Positions 17,401-26,045 of a stretch of 64,000 bases of DNA are shown here, in pieces (position 1 is the stretch's first letter; every line of letters begins with the position of its first letter). The notes beneath the pieces are model-generated. The model saw nothing but the letters and a program-made list of their open reading frames with translations, was not told where the DNA came from and ran no database searches. The position numbers and the translations under genes are program-made. This DNA is from DATILL01 sp035476575. GTDB taxonomy: Bacteria > Actinomycetota > Actinomycetes > Mycobacteriales > JACQDL01. The stretch is taken from the NCBI GenBank assembly GCA_035476575.1, contig DATILL010000074.1, positions 1 to 64,000 of the forward strand. Direction: 5' to 3'.

Positions 17401-18183
17401 GTCCCAGCGGAACAGCTCGGTGCGCGCGTCGGCAGGAAGGGTGCCGATCGCGATCACGTAGGCGACCGAGCCGCGTTCGGTCTCGACGGCCTTGATGAAC
17501 TGCGAGACGGCGACCAGCGCCCGTACGTCGTCGTTCAACGCCTGGTCGTCGCTGCCCTGCGGGATGTCGAGCTCGATGGTGAGCAGGTCCTCGACGAAGC
17601 TGCGGTACTCGGAGTCGGCCTCCGGCCAGCTCCCGTTGGTGTCCACGTTCTGCCGCAGCCCGTCAAGCTTGCTGGCGTGCTTGCCTACGGTCTGCAGGAG
17701 GTCGTCGACGGCCGGGCCGAGGTCGCCGGTCTTGATACCACCTCGCACCGACCGCAGCGTCTCGATCTGCCGCTCGGTGGCGTCCCGGGCGGACTTGAGG
17801 GTGTCGACCGCCTCCTGCCGGTTGCTCCCCATGAACCGAGCCGACTGGTCCCGCTCCGCCTCCAGCGCCCGGGCGACCAGGATCACCTGCCGCGATAACT
17901 GGGCCACCTGCTCCGCGTGGTGCGCCCGGTTGGCCGAGGTGAGCACGTCGCGAAGCCGCAGCCCAGCGGAGCCGAGCACGGCAAGCAGGGGGATGAGCAG
18001 GATGACGAGCAGCTTGGAGCGCACCCGCCAATGCCGGAGCGCCAACGAGAACCGCCGCGACCGGCGCCGCGGGGGCTCGTGCTCCGGGGGCTGCGCGGCG
18101 GGCGGACCGGAACCGACCGCGGCGTGCAACAACCCGGTCTGGTCCATCTCGGCCGCGGCAGACTTGTGCCTACCGGGTGTCAT
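14479..18183 (-). CDS. conservon sensor histidine kinase (NIT-HAMP-HATPase) with long Pro-rich tail
   Basis: 1234 residues. A basic N-terminal leader is followed by TM1 (KLLVILLIPLLAVLG, ~55-70), a NIT-type extracellular domain to ~350, and TM2 (VVLGVLLFTLLLALL). Then come HAMP, a kinase core with KLDHLATRMRRNAENL as dimerisation/phosphoacceptor region, and HATPase motifs LLENATEFS and DQGVGIS. The last ~550 residues are a Pro/Gly/Ala-rich, probably disordered tail. The family end is usually shorter; the tail may dock the roadblock/GTPase partners. NIT domains can sense nitrate/nitrite, but ligand specificity cannot be read here. Start: the first 50 residues are rich in basic and Pro residues. 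Confidence 0.9.
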   Translation of the reverse strand: MTPGRHKSAAAEMDQTGLLHAAVGSGPPAAQPPEHEPPRRRSRRFSLALRHWRVRSKLLVILLIPLLAVLGSAGLRLRDVLTSANRAHHAEQVAQLSRQVILVARALEAERDQSARFMGSNRQEAVDTLKSARDATERQIETLRSVRGGIKTGDLGPAVDDLLQTVGKHASKLDGLRQNVDTNGSWPEADSEYRSFVEDLLTIELDIPQGSDDQALNDDVRALVAVSQFIKAVETERGSVAYVIAIGTLPADARTELFRWDAQVGLARTAIDSTLSTEQRAVYDRAVTDALTEPVAKNTKLVLDTKAGDIVPLNVDSWLTPTGTLLTAAGGVEDAFVRQVLDRARELGNQVRDRAILDGSVVLGVLLFTLLLALLTVRSLVRPLRRLRSRALDVAYRELPAAVERMRDSSEFDASQAAFTTMGLDSRDEVGEVAEAFDSVRREAVRHAAEQTQLRQNVSTMFVNLSRRTQSLVERQLRLIDSLEGTERDPDALENLFKLDHLATRMRRNAENLLVLAGSDPGRRWTRPVALIDVLRAAAAEVEQYQRVVHTFVTGREIEGRAVGDVVHLVAELLENATEFSNPETHVVVSARSMSGGSGVMIEIEDQGVGISEPDLVTANDRLSANAEFDPQLSRMMGLYVVGRLAARHGVRVQVRSAPAGGVTALIHLPPEVVVDPMAQTGSELPPLTSPAGPPPAPASETQALDGRETSPTGVPYPAAAAGPLPGSGPAGLTPGLAGGSPPPAGPPVPRGPGETVGPVPGSPAGVPFGRGRQPAALTGPAGAPGRTPAEPAGQEVPRPTPLGPAPPGRPPLPRREPGSYQPIQPHRPPRPSLAGDGDRPGAGAVPGTGQPAGGVPEQADNVVAFVPLLPHRTAQRSDAAPPPPPDPSLAPPPAGDPSATGAAVAAEPVPAGGPAPAGDPPAEPVRTGAGALDQHAEPVDPLTGPVPGRAPVSTGQVDLDEDTIVPHGKDEDLPIFAALESQWFLRRDAEPPPPPPGLPLAEWGISLDDLSVAEPDLAGPPMDRVDVGLGEPEHAGTLPSEGAKLAAAETPSQAEPGRQDSPPALPVRGRRQAGAEPGSPLPGRPPAAEAPGSPYRPEPSGQPAPLAASVNPAAARQPVPPPPQSPWESPSDDGWRAAGRLAAPSSAGITEAGLPIRVPLAHFVPGAAPAPDRPGGPAPAEGQPPPPPAHLRSPEAVRGMLSSYQRGLLQGREAGRHRHHDPDETPFANQEHA

Positions 18184-18408
18184 GCGTAAGACCCCCTGCC
18201 CTCCATCTCCTGCGCGCCGGCCCCGAACTTGGGGTCACAGGCCGCCCGCCATCACGGCCGGGGGCCTTTTGGAGCCCACTGTCGGCACAGGCTAGACCAC
18301 TGACAACGGTCACCGCACCGAGGAGCGGTGGCCCAACGCGCCGGAGAGGGCCGGGACCGGCCCCGTCGGTGCCGTGCCGGACCCGTGCCGCGGGCCGTGC
18401 GGCGCGGC

Positions 18409-19200
18409 TCAGAGGCTGTCCCGCAGCTCCCACAGCTCGGGATAGAACCGCAGGTCCAGCCGCTGCCGCAGGTACGGCGCCCCGGTCGAGCCACCGGTGC
18501 CGGACTTCGTGCCGATCTGACGCTCCACCATCAGCACATGCCGCTGACGCCAGCGGGCGCACAGCGCGTCGTGCTCGACCAGCGCCTCGGCGAGGTCCCA
18601 CAGCGGGCCGTACTCAGCCCGCTCGCCGGTCAGCGCGACCAGGGCCGCCCGCCGGGCCTCCGGGGTGGCCACGTCGAGGCCGGCCTTGGCCAGCAGGGCG
18701 AGGAAACCGTCCCAGAGGGTGGGCTCGGCCAGCCGGCGGGCCAGCCGGGCGCGCTCCGCGTCGGTGGCATGGCTGAGCCGGTCCAGGTAGCGCGGGTCGG
18801 GCGCGCCGGACACAAACTCCAGCTCGCGGAACTGCACAGACTGGAACCCGCTGGCCGGCGCCAGCAGGGCCCGGAACCGGAGGAAGTCCTGCGGGGTCAT
18901 CGTCTCCAGGACGTCGATCTGCTCGATCAGCACCCGTTCCACCACGTGCGCCCGGTTCAGCCGCAGCCGGGGCAGGTAGCTGTCGCCGGCCAGCATCCGG
19001 TCCCGGGCGTCGTCCAGCTCGTGCAGCAGCAGCTTGAACCACAGCTCGTACGCCTGGTGCACGACGATGAACAGCAGCTCGTCGTGCGCCGACGACGACC
19101 GCGGCACCTGCTGGGCGAGCAGCTCGGGCAGCCGCAGGTACCCACCGTAGGAGAGCCGCCCGCCCTGCTCGCCGAACTGCCGGTCCACCACCTGGGTCAC
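18409..19200 (-). CDS. kynA: tryptophan 2,3-dioxygenase
   Basis: 263 residues. SYGGYLRLPELLAQQ, HDELLFIVVHQAYELWFKLLLHELD (substrate and haem pocket) and the C-terminal WRQRHVLMVERQIGTKSGTGGS with the axial-His region identify TDO. It opens the indole ring of tryptophan to N-formylkynurenine. GTG start at 19200 overlaps the pruA stop (GTGA), so it is translated together with the dehydrogenase. No other kynurenine genes are near. Family length is ~270-290, so the gene is near full length. Confidence 0.92.
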   Translation of the reverse strand: MTQVVDRQFGEQGGRLSYGGYLRLPELLAQQVPRSSSAHDELLFIVVHQAYELWFKLLLHELDDARDRMLAGDSYLPRLRLNRAHVVERVLIEQIDVLETMTPQDFLRFRALLAPASGFQSVQFRELEFVSGAPDPRYLDRLSHATDAERARLARRLAEPTLWDGFLALLAKAGLDVATPEARRAALVALTGERAEYGPLWDLAEALVEHDALCARWRQRHVLMVERQIGTKSGTGGSTGAPYLRQRLDLRFYPELWELRDSL

Positions 19201-20840
19201 CCCATGTGCGGGTAGCGGTGGTCGGTGGGCGGCACGAAGGTCTCCTTGATCGACCGGGGTGAGACCCAGCGCGACAGGTTCCACACCGAGCCGGCCTTGT
19301 CGTTGGTGCCGCTGGCCCGGGCGCCGCCAAACGGCTGCTGCCCGACCACCGCCCCGGTCGGCTTGTCGTTGACGTAGAAGTTGCCGGCGGCGAACCGCAG
19401 CCGCTCGCTGGCCTGCTCGATCGCGGCCCGGTCGGTCGCGATCACGGCGCCGGTCAGCGCGTACGGCGACGCCGTGTCGACCAGGTCGAGCACGTCGGCC
19501 CAGCCGCCCGCCGGGTTGCCGCGGTCGTCGTAGACGAAGACCGCCAGGATCGGGCCGAAGAACTCGGTGCTGAAGATCTCGTGGTACGGGTCGTCGCCGA
19601 GCAGCACGCTGGGTGCGACGAAGTACCCGACCCGGTCGTCGGCCGTGCCACCGGCCAGGATGTCGACCCGGGCCTCGGCCCGCACCCGCTCGAACAGCTC
19701 ACGGTGCCGGCGATGCGCCCGCGCGTCGATCACCGCGCTACCGAAGTTCGACAGGTCGGTGACGTCGCCGTAGGACAGCGACCGGGTGGTGTCGACCAGC
19801 GCCGCGCGCAGCCCGCCGTCCCACAGGGAGCGCGGCAGGTACGCGCGCGAGGCCGCCGAGCACTTCTGCCCCTGGTACTCGAACGCGCCGCGGACCAGGG
19901 CGGTGACCAGCCCGGCCGGCTCGGCGGAGGGATGGGCCAGGATGAAGTCCTTGCCGCCGGTCTCGCCGACCAGCCGGGGGTAGCCGCGGTACGCCGCGAT
20001 GTTCGCCCCGACCGTGCGCCAGAGGTGCTGGAAGGTCCGGGTCGAGCCGGTGAAGTGGATGCCGGCCAGGTCCCGGTCGGCCAGCGCCACCTCGCTGACC
20101 GCCTGCCCGTCGCCGGTGACCAGGTTGACCACTCCGGCCGGCAGCCCGGCCGCCTCGAACAGCCGCATCGTGTAATGCGCGGCCAAGGCCTGGGTCGGCG
20201 ACGGCTTCCACAGCACCGTGTTGCCCATCAGGGCCGGCGCGACCGGCAGGTTGGCGGCGATCGAGGTGAAGTTGAACGGCGTGATCGCGACGACGAAGCC
20301 CTCCAGCGGGCGGTAGTCCATCCGGTTCCACGTGCCGGCCGCGGAGATCGGCTGTTCGGCCAGGACCTGCCGGCCGAAGTGCACGTTGAAACGCAGGAAG
20401 TCGATCAGCTCGCAGGCGGCGTCGATCTCGGCCTGATAGATGGTCTTGGACTGGCCGAGCATGGTCGCGGCGTTCACCGTGTCCCGCCACGGTCCGGCCA
20501 GCAGCTCAGCCGCCCGCAGCAGGACGGCGGCCCGCTCGTCGTACGGCAGCTCGCGCCAGCCCGGCCCGGCCGTCTTGGCCGCCTCGACCGCGACCGCGAC
20601 GTCGTGGGGGGTGGCCTGTGCGGTGGTGCCCAGCGCGGCGGCGTGCCGGTGCGGCTGCACCACCGGGATCCGGTCCCCACCGGCCATCCGCTGCCGGCCG
20701 GCGACCGTCATGGTCAGCTCGACCTGCTCGGCGGCCAGATCCTTCAGCCTGGCCTCCAGGCTGGCCCGGTCCGGGCTGCCGGGCGGGTAGCCCCGGGCCG
20801 GCTCGTTGGCAGGGACGGGCGTGCTCGTGACCGCGTCCAT
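19197..20840 (-). CDS. pruA: L-glutamate gamma-semialdehyde dehydrogenase
   Basis: 547 residues of the aldehyde dehydrogenase superfamily, P5CDH type. Cofactor and catalytic motifs include ITPFNFTSIA, GNTVLWKPSP, FTGSTRTFQHLWRTVG, ETGGKDFI (Glu) and YQGQKCSAASR (catalytic Cys). The C-terminal GQQPFGGARASGTNDKAG is typical. It oxidises glutamate semialdehyde from proline to glutamate. ATG 20840 follows GGAGGAGGGGG. No proline dehydrogenase gene is adjacent. Confidence 0.93.
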   Translation of the reverse strand: MDAVTSTPVPANEPARGYPPGSPDRASLEARLKDLAAEQVELTMTVAGRQRMAGGDRIPVVQPHRHAAALGTTAQATPHDVAVAVEAAKTAGPGWRELPYDERAAVLLRAAELLAGPWRDTVNAATMLGQSKTIYQAEIDAACELIDFLRFNVHFGRQVLAEQPISAAGTWNRMDYRPLEGFVVAITPFNFTSIAANLPVAPALMGNTVLWKPSPTQALAAHYTMRLFEAAGLPAGVVNLVTGDGQAVSEVALADRDLAGIHFTGSTRTFQHLWRTVGANIAAYRGYPRLVGETGGKDFILAHPSAEPAGLVTALVRGAFEYQGQKCSAASRAYLPRSLWDGGLRAALVDTTRSLSYGDVTDLSNFGSAVIDARAHRRHRELFERVRAEARVDILAGGTADDRVGYFVAPSVLLGDDPYHEIFSTEFFGPILAVFVYDDRGNPAGGWADVLDLVDTASPYALTGAVIATDRAAIEQASERLRFAAGNFYVNDKPTGAVVGQQPFGGARASGTNDKAGSVWNLSRWVSPRSIKETFVPPTDHRYPHMG

Positions 20841-20954
20841 GACCCCCTCCTCCGGGTGATACGACGGACGGGCCGGCGGTGGCCGGCAGCTCCATCGTCG
20901 CACCAGGGACCGACCGGGCCGGCCGTTCCGCCGCCGCCCGTTCCGGCCGCCCGG

Positions 20955-21452
20955 TCAGAGCAGCTCAAGCAGCGGGCCGACCTCCTGCGAGGCGTACCAG
21001 GCCAGCTCGTGCCCTTCGGCCTCGTCCACCACGAACTGCGCGTCGGCGCTGCCTAGGTCCGCCTCGAGCACGGCGTTCGCGGCGGCCCGTACGGCGTCCT
21101 CGGCCGCGGCGGCGTCCACGTGCACCGAGGCGACCAGCCGCATCGGCACCGCCTCCAGCAGCCGCACCGCGGCCCGGTCCGCGGCCAGCTCCCGCGCGAC
21201 CGCGGCATCCGGCGCGTCCGCGGCGATCACCACCCGCCGGCGGGCCGCCTTCGGGTCCAGGTCGAGCAGCCGCAACGACGCCCTGGCCGCCTCGATCAAC
21301 GCGACGTACTCCAGCTCCTCCACGTCGTCGTCGAGGTACCACTCACGCAAGGCCGGGGTGACGGCATAGGCGCGCAGCGGTGCCGGGCCAACCTCGCCAG
21401 TCTCCAGCAGGGCACGCAGCGTCTCCACGGTGCCCGGCAGGTACACCCTCAT
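20955..21452 (-). CDS. DUF6912-like hypothetical protein
   Basis: 165-residue acidic, Ala-rich protein (RVYLPGTVETLRALLETGEV at the N-terminus, SADAQFVVDEAEGHELAWYASQE near the end). I believe it matches DUF6912 proteins of actinobacteria; no function is known. Start ATG overlaps the patatin stop by four bases, so the pair forms one translation unit. Confidence 0.7.
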   Translation of the reverse strand: MRVYLPGTVETLRALLETGEVGPAPLRAYAVTPALREWYLDDDVEELEYVALIEAARASLRLLDLDPKAARRRVVIAADAPDAAVARELAADRAAVRLLEAVPMRLVASVHVDAAAAEDAVRAAANAVLEADLGSADAQFVVDEAEGHELAWYASQEVGPLLELL

Positions 21453-22408
21453 CGCAGGCCGGTGGCGGTGTTGTCGCGCCGCAGCGCCGCCGTGCTGGTC
21501 CGCAGCGAGGTCTCCAGCACGCGGGCGCGGCGGCGTGGGTTCATCAGGTTGGCGCCGATGGCGGCCAGGTCCTCCGGCCCCGGCCCGAGCATGATCACCT
21601 CGGTGCCGCCGACCCGCAGCTTGGCCGCCTCCCGCTGCATCCGCTTGGTCGTCGCCTGCCGGAACCGCCGCTCCAGCCGGGCCGTAGCCGAGCGCGGCCG
21701 GTCCATCGTGAACGACGCCATCGGGGCCAGCACATACACCTCGTCCAGGCCGAAACCGGCCAGCAGGTCGGCCGAGGTGGCCGAGCAGATGCCGCCGTCG
21801 ACGTAGCGCCGCCCGTTGATCACGGTCGGTGCGTACCAGCCCGGGATTGAGCAGGACGCGGTCACCGCCTGGGCCAGCGACGCGGCCGGCGCGCCGTTGC
21901 GGCCGAAGGCCACCCGCCGGCCGCTGTCGTAGTCCATCGCCACGACCCAGGCGCGCGGGCGCTCCGGCCAGGGCTGCGCGCCCGCCAGGCCGGCCACCAC
22001 CCTGGTCACCGGCTCGAGGGTGCCGCGGCCCCGCGGCAAAGCCGCGCTCATCGCCGCCAGCGGTGGGAACCGGCGCGGCTGCCGGGCCACCTGCCAGGCC
22101 AGCTTGGGTGAGCCGAACCGCAGCGCCGGGCGGGGTGGCAGCGCGCCGCCGGAGTCGGCGTTGTAGTCGAAGGCGATGGGCGGGTCGTCCGGCGCCGGCC
22201 GCTCGCCGCGCTGGTGCCGCAGCATCTGCTCTACCGAGATGCCGCAGCCGAGCATCGCCGCCGACACCGAGCCGGCCGAGGTGCCGACGCACACCTCCAT
22301 CTCGCGCACGTCGAAGCCCTCGATCTGCTCCAGGGCGGCCAGCGCGCCGACCATCCAGGAGAACCCGAGCACCCCACCGGCTCCGAGCACCAGCCCTCTG
22401 CGTGTCAT
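21449..22408 (-). CDS. patatin-like phospholipase
   Basis: 319 residues. GxGGVxGF oxyanion turn (LGAGGVLGFSW), nucleophile motif GTSAGS near residue 43 and the DGG dyad (RRYVDGGICSA) near 207 identify a patatin Ser-Asp hydrolase. It likely deacylates phospholipids or other lipids in the cytoplasm. A WS/DGAT gene lies 16 bases upstream on the same strand, which points to lipid storage turnover. Confidence 0.9.
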   Translation of the reverse strand: MTRRGLVLGAGGVLGFSWMVGALAALEQIEGFDVREMEVCVGTSAGSVSAAMLGCGISVEQMLRHQRGERPAPDDPPIAFDYNADSGGALPPRPALRFGSPKLAWQVARQPRRFPPLAAMSAALPRGRGTLEPVTRVVAGLAGAQPWPERPRAWVVAMDYDSGRRVAFGRNGAPAASLAQAVTASCSIPGWYAPTVINGRRYVDGGICSATSADLLAGFGLDEVYVLAPMASFTMDRPRSATARLERRFRQATTKRMQREAAKLRVGGTEVIMLGPGPEDLAAIGANLMNPRRRARVLETSLRTSTAALRRDNTATGLR

Positions 22409-22424
22409 CAGCCCAGCTCCGTGC

Positions 22425-23813
22425 TCAATGGACGGTCTCCACCAGCTCGGCCAGCGACTCCTGGATCAGGCTGGCGAGCACGTCAGCGTCGCTCATCGCG
22501 TCCCGGTCGGCGGTCAGCCCGTAGTACACCCCGCCGTTGTATGACGTCACGCCGATCGCAACCGCCATATTCTTGGCCAGCGGTACAACCGGATAAACCT
22601 CAAGCAGCTCGGCGCCGTTGGCGTAGAGCGGGAACTGCGGGCCGGGCACGTTGGTGATCACGACGTTGAACACCCGGCGCGAAGCCCGGTTGGCCACCCG
22701 AGCGCCGAGCGAGTGCAGCGTCGGCGGCGCGAACCCGCCGAGCGCTACCAGCGCCTGCGCGCCGACCGACTGGCCGGAGTCCTTGAGCCCCTTCATCGAG
22801 TAGCTGATCCGGGCCAGCCTGATGGTCGGGCTCGGCTCGCCGACCGGCAGGTCAACCAGGTACGACGCCACCTGGTTCCCCAGGGCGCTCCGGTCGTCCT
22901 CCGGCCGCACGCTGACCGGCACCATGGCCCGGACCGTGGTCTGCTCGACCACCGGCTCCCCGCGGGACATCAGCCAGGCCCGCAGCGCGCCGGAGCAGAC
23001 TGCCAGCACGACGTCGTTCACCGTACCGCTGTGCGCCTTGCGTACCCGCTTGTAGTCGTCCAGCGAGGTCTGTGCGGTGGCGAACCGGCGCTGCTCGCCG
23101 ATCGGCACGTTCAGCGGGCTGGACGGCGCCGGGCGAGCCATCACCCGGGCCGTCGAGGCCAGCCCGCTGAACACGCTGAGCACCCGTCCGGCCACGTGCC
23201 GTACGTCCCGCACCCCGCGCCGGACCAGGTCGACCGCCTCGGTCGGCCGGCTGACGATGTCCCGCACCGCGTCACCGACCAGCTCCAGCGAGCTCGGCTC
23301 GCGGTGCGGCACCCACAGCTCCTCTGGGGTCTCCCGCGGTGCCGGCGTCAGGTCGAACAGCACCTGGGCCAGGTCGACCGAGGCGATGCCGTCCACCATC
23401 GCATGATGGGTCTTGGTGATGATCCCGACCCGGCCGCCAGCCAGGCCCTCCACCAGGTAGACCTCCCAGAGCGGCCGGGCGCGGTCCAGCGGGCGGGAGA
23501 TCAGCCGGGCGGCCAGCTCGCGGAGCTGCTGGTCCGAGCCGGGCTTCGGCAGCGCGCTGCGGCGTACGTGGTAGGCCAGGTCGAAGTCCGGATCATCCAC
23601 CCAGACCGGGTTGGCCAGCCGGCCGGGGACCCAGCGGACCTTCTGCCGGAACCGCGGCACCTGGCCCAGCCGGCGTTCGATCAACGCCACCAGCCCGTCG
23701 TAGTCAAAACCCTGCTCGGGCGGCCCGAAGACCAACACCCCGCCCACGTGCATGGGCGTCGTCGGCTCCTCCAGGTAGAGAAACGACACGTCGAGTGCGC
23801 TCAGCCGGTCCAT
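22425..23813 (-). CDS. WS/DGAT-type acyltransferase (triacylglycerol synthase)
   Basis: 462 residues with the wax synthase/DGAT pattern: MDRLSALDVSFLYLEEPTTPMHVG start, catalytic HHxxxDG as THHAMVDG near residue 133, and conserved VVITNVPGP near 370 and AVAIGVTSYNGGVYYGL near 420. It esterifies diacylglycerol or alcohols with acyl-CoA. The true ATG is 23813. The downstream patatin may hydrolyse the lipids it makes. Confidence 0.92.
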   Translation of the reverse strand: MDRLSALDVSFLYLEEPTTPMHVGGVLVFGPPEQGFDYDGLVALIERRLGQVPRFRQKVRWVPGRLANPVWVDDPDFDLAYHVRRSALPKPGSDQQLRELAARLISRPLDRARPLWEVYLVEGLAGGRVGIITKTHHAMVDGIASVDLAQVLFDLTPAPRETPEELWVPHREPSSLELVGDAVRDIVSRPTEAVDLVRRGVRDVRHVAGRVLSVFSGLASTARVMARPAPSSPLNVPIGEQRRFATAQTSLDDYKRVRKAHSGTVNDVVLAVCSGALRAWLMSRGEPVVEQTTVRAMVPVSVRPEDDRSALGNQVASYLVDLPVGEPSPTIRLARISYSMKGLKDSGQSVGAQALVALGGFAPPTLHSLGARVANRASRRVFNVVITNVPGPQFPLYANGAELLEVYPVVPLAKNMAVAIGVTSYNGGVYYGLTADRDAMSDADVLASLIQESLAELVETVH

Positions 23814-23887
23814 CCCGCAATGATCCCACGGTCTCCTCGCGGCGCGGCCGAGTCGGACAGGCTGCAACCTCATGCCACGATGGCGTG

Positions 23888-24910
23888 ATGACCGCCGGTA
23901 TCCCCTCGCCGCCGGACCTCGACGCACGGTACGTCCCGTTCCCGGCATTCGTCGAGTGGCGCGACCTGCGCGTCAACGTGGCGCTGGTCGACGCGGCGTA
24001 CGCCGCGTTTGAGGCGGCGAAGGCCGAGGTGACTCCCGAGCGGCTCGGCGCGGTGCTGCGGTGGGCGACCCGCGCGGCGGCGTACGACACCGGGGCGATC
24101 GAGGGGCTCTACCCGACCGACCGGGGCGTGACCTTCACCGTCGCGGCGGCGACCGCGGCATGGGAGGCGGTCGTCGAGCGGGAGGCCGGCGCCGGGGCGC
24201 GGCAGCACTTCGAGGACCAGCTTGCCGCGTACGACCTGGTCCTGGACGCCGCGACCCCGTCGACGCCGATCACCAGGCGTGGATCCGGGCGCTGCACGAG
24301 CGGACCACGGCGAGCCAGCCGACGTACCGGGTGCTGACCGCCGTCGGCTGGCAGGACCATCCGCTGCCGGGCGGGAAGTACAAGACTCGAGTCTAACCAC
24401 GGGCGGACCGCGGGTGGCGAGTGGCACTCGTACGCTCCGGTGGGAGACACCGGGCGGGAGATGGCCCGGCTGGTGGACGAGCTGGCCAGCCCAGAGCTCG
24501 CGGCGGCGCATCCGGTGCTGCAGGCCGCGTACGCGCACTAATGCCTTCGTGGTGGTGCACCCGTTCGCCGACGGGAACGGGCGGGTGGCCCGGGAGCTGG
24601 CCTCGGTCTACCTCTACCGGGCATACTCGGTGCCGCTGCTGGTGCTGGTGGAGAGCAAGGAGATCTACCTGCGCACGCTGGAGCTCGCCGACGAGGGCAG
24701 GCCCCAGGCGTTCGTCGGCTTCATCCAGGAACAGGTGCTCGACGAGCTCGAGCTCGCCGCCGACGAGCTCCGCCGGCCGCGCACCTCCGAAACCCGCGCG
24801 AAGGTCGACGAGCTCGCCGCTCTTCTGTCCACGCTCGGCGGCCTCACGCACGCCGACGTTGACGCGGCGACCGCCAGGTTGCTGCGGACGGCCGCCACGA
24901 TCACCGAACA
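23888..24910 (+). pseudogene. fic-family gene broken by frameshifts
   Basis: Three frames together spell a Fic protein. From 23888 it runs MTAGIPSPPDLDARYVPFP...; from ~24274 the frame changes (ITEAWIRALHE restored by adding one base). Near 24390 it changes again (one extra base) into GEWHSYAPVGDTGREMARLV. A stop at 24539-24541 (one extra A) separates it from AFVVVHPFADGNGRVARELASVYLYR, which holds the HxFxxGNGR AMPylation motif. Fic enzymes transfer AMP to proteins. With three separate lesions the gene is probably dead; assembly error is the alternative. A following open frame (24911-25282) may be its 3' end. Confidence 0.75.
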
Positions 24911-25282
24911 GTGCCGACCGCGGCAGCGCTTCCATCGGCGGTTGACCGTGATGTCAGGGTTTGGGGTGCGGATGGCGCGGTGGTCTTTGAGGACCCGCCG
25001 CATTTGCCGGTCATCCTCCGGTCCACTTGGCCCACAGTCACAGAGGTCCGCCGCGACCTGCTTGTCAGGGTGGGCGGTCCGGACGACAGTCGGCCATTCC
25101 TGCTGTATGTGGCCGACAACCTGGACACTGGACTTGGGCTGCGGTTGACACACGTGGTTCCTGAAGTCACGCCGCATGCGAGGCGCCGCATCGAGCGGTG
25201 GCTGGAGCCGATTGTTGACGGGCTGATCGCGGATCTCACCATGCAGATAAAGAATGCGATGCCGACGCCGGGTCAGGGCTGA
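24911..25282 (+). CDS. hypothetical protein, possibly the 3' end of the fic gene
   Basis: 123-residue frame with segments VRVWGADGAVVFEDPPHLPVI and SRPFLLYVADNLDTGLGL. No family recognised. It follows the Fic frame without a gap, in another frame, and no ribosome binding site is clear, so it may be the C-terminal part of the same broken gene, or a separate gene. It is less GC-rich than its neighbours (TGCTGTATGTGGCC, AAAGAATGCG), which fits acquisition from elsewhere. Confidence 0.45.
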   Translation: MPTAAALPSAVDRDVRVWGADGAVVFEDPPHLPVILRSTWPTVTEVRRDLLVRVGGPDDSRPFLLYVADNLDTGLGLRLTHVVPEVTPHARRRIERWLEPIVDGLIADLTMQIKNAMPTPGQG

Positions 25283-25290
25283 GTACCGCG

Positions 25291-25929
25291 TCAGCCGCGG
25301 AGGGAGAGGTTGAAAAGGGCTTCGAGCTCGGTGGCGGTGGTCTCGGTGTCGATGTGGTGTATGCCGACCATGCCAACGGCGACCGCGCCGCGGACGTTTG
25401 GCGGGAGGTCGTCGACGAACACGCATTGCCGCGGGTCGACGCCGAGCCGGGCCGCGGTGAGCCGGTAGATCTCCGGCTCGGGCTTGCGCAGCCCGACCTC
25501 GCCGGAGATCACCGCGGCGTCGAACTCAGCGAGCAGGTCGGGGTCGTACTCGTTGCCCCAGGAGTTGGACAGCAGCGCGGTCCTCAGGCCGGCCCGCCGG
25601 GCTCGGCGTACCACTCCCATCATGTCCTCCTCGGCCCGGAACCCGGCGAACATCCGGCGCAGCAGGCCCTCGGCGTCCGGGATTGAGCCGTCCTCGCGGG
25701 ACAGCAGCGCGGCGAACCGGCGCTCGAACTCGGCCGGGCTGATCTCTCCCCGCTCCAGGTCGTGCACGATGTTGCGCTCCGCGCCGTCGGCGAGCCATTC
25801 ACGGATGACCGTCGTGTACCGGTCCGGGTTGATCCGGTCCGCGCTCGCCCAAGCGCTGATCGTCTCGTGCAGGGAGTTGGTGAGGACGCCGCCGTAGTCG
25901 ACGATCAGCGCAGCCAGCATGGAGGTCAT
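25291..25929 (-). CDS. HAD-superfamily hydrolase (HAD-IA)
   Basis: 212 residues. Motif I is IVDYGGVLTNS: the nucleophile Asp is followed by Tyr and Gly, the DxGGVL type seen in HAD-IA phosphatases. Motif II is LLSNSW, then KPEPEIY, and motif IV is VFVDDLPPN. It likely dephosphorylates a small metabolite. ATG 25929 follows AAAGGAG. It is convergent with the fic remnant, ending 9 bases after it. Confidence 0.88.
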   Translation of the reverse strand: MTSMLAALIVDYGGVLTNSLHETISAWASADRINPDRYTTVIREWLADGAERNIVHDLERGEISPAEFERRFAALLSREDGSIPDAEGLLRRMFAGFRAEEDMMGVVRRARRAGLRTALLSNSWGNEYDPDLLAEFDAAVISGEVGLRKPEPEIYRLTAARLGVDPRQCVFVDDLPPNVRGAVAVGMVGIHHIDTETTATELEALFNLSLRG

Positions 25930-26045
25930 GGGCTCCTTTCTAGCTGGTGACGTGCCGCGACCGTCCGGGCACCGGCCCGGAACCGGGTGGCGGGGCGGGG
26001 CGTCGTACGCCCAATCGCTGTCGACTACCTCGGAGTGCGCCAGCC

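Noticed and set aside
15079..17898. Long open frame antisense to the conservon kinase
   Set aside because: It is the complement of a clear kinase with conserved motifs and has no family-like content; long antisense frames are expected at this GC content.
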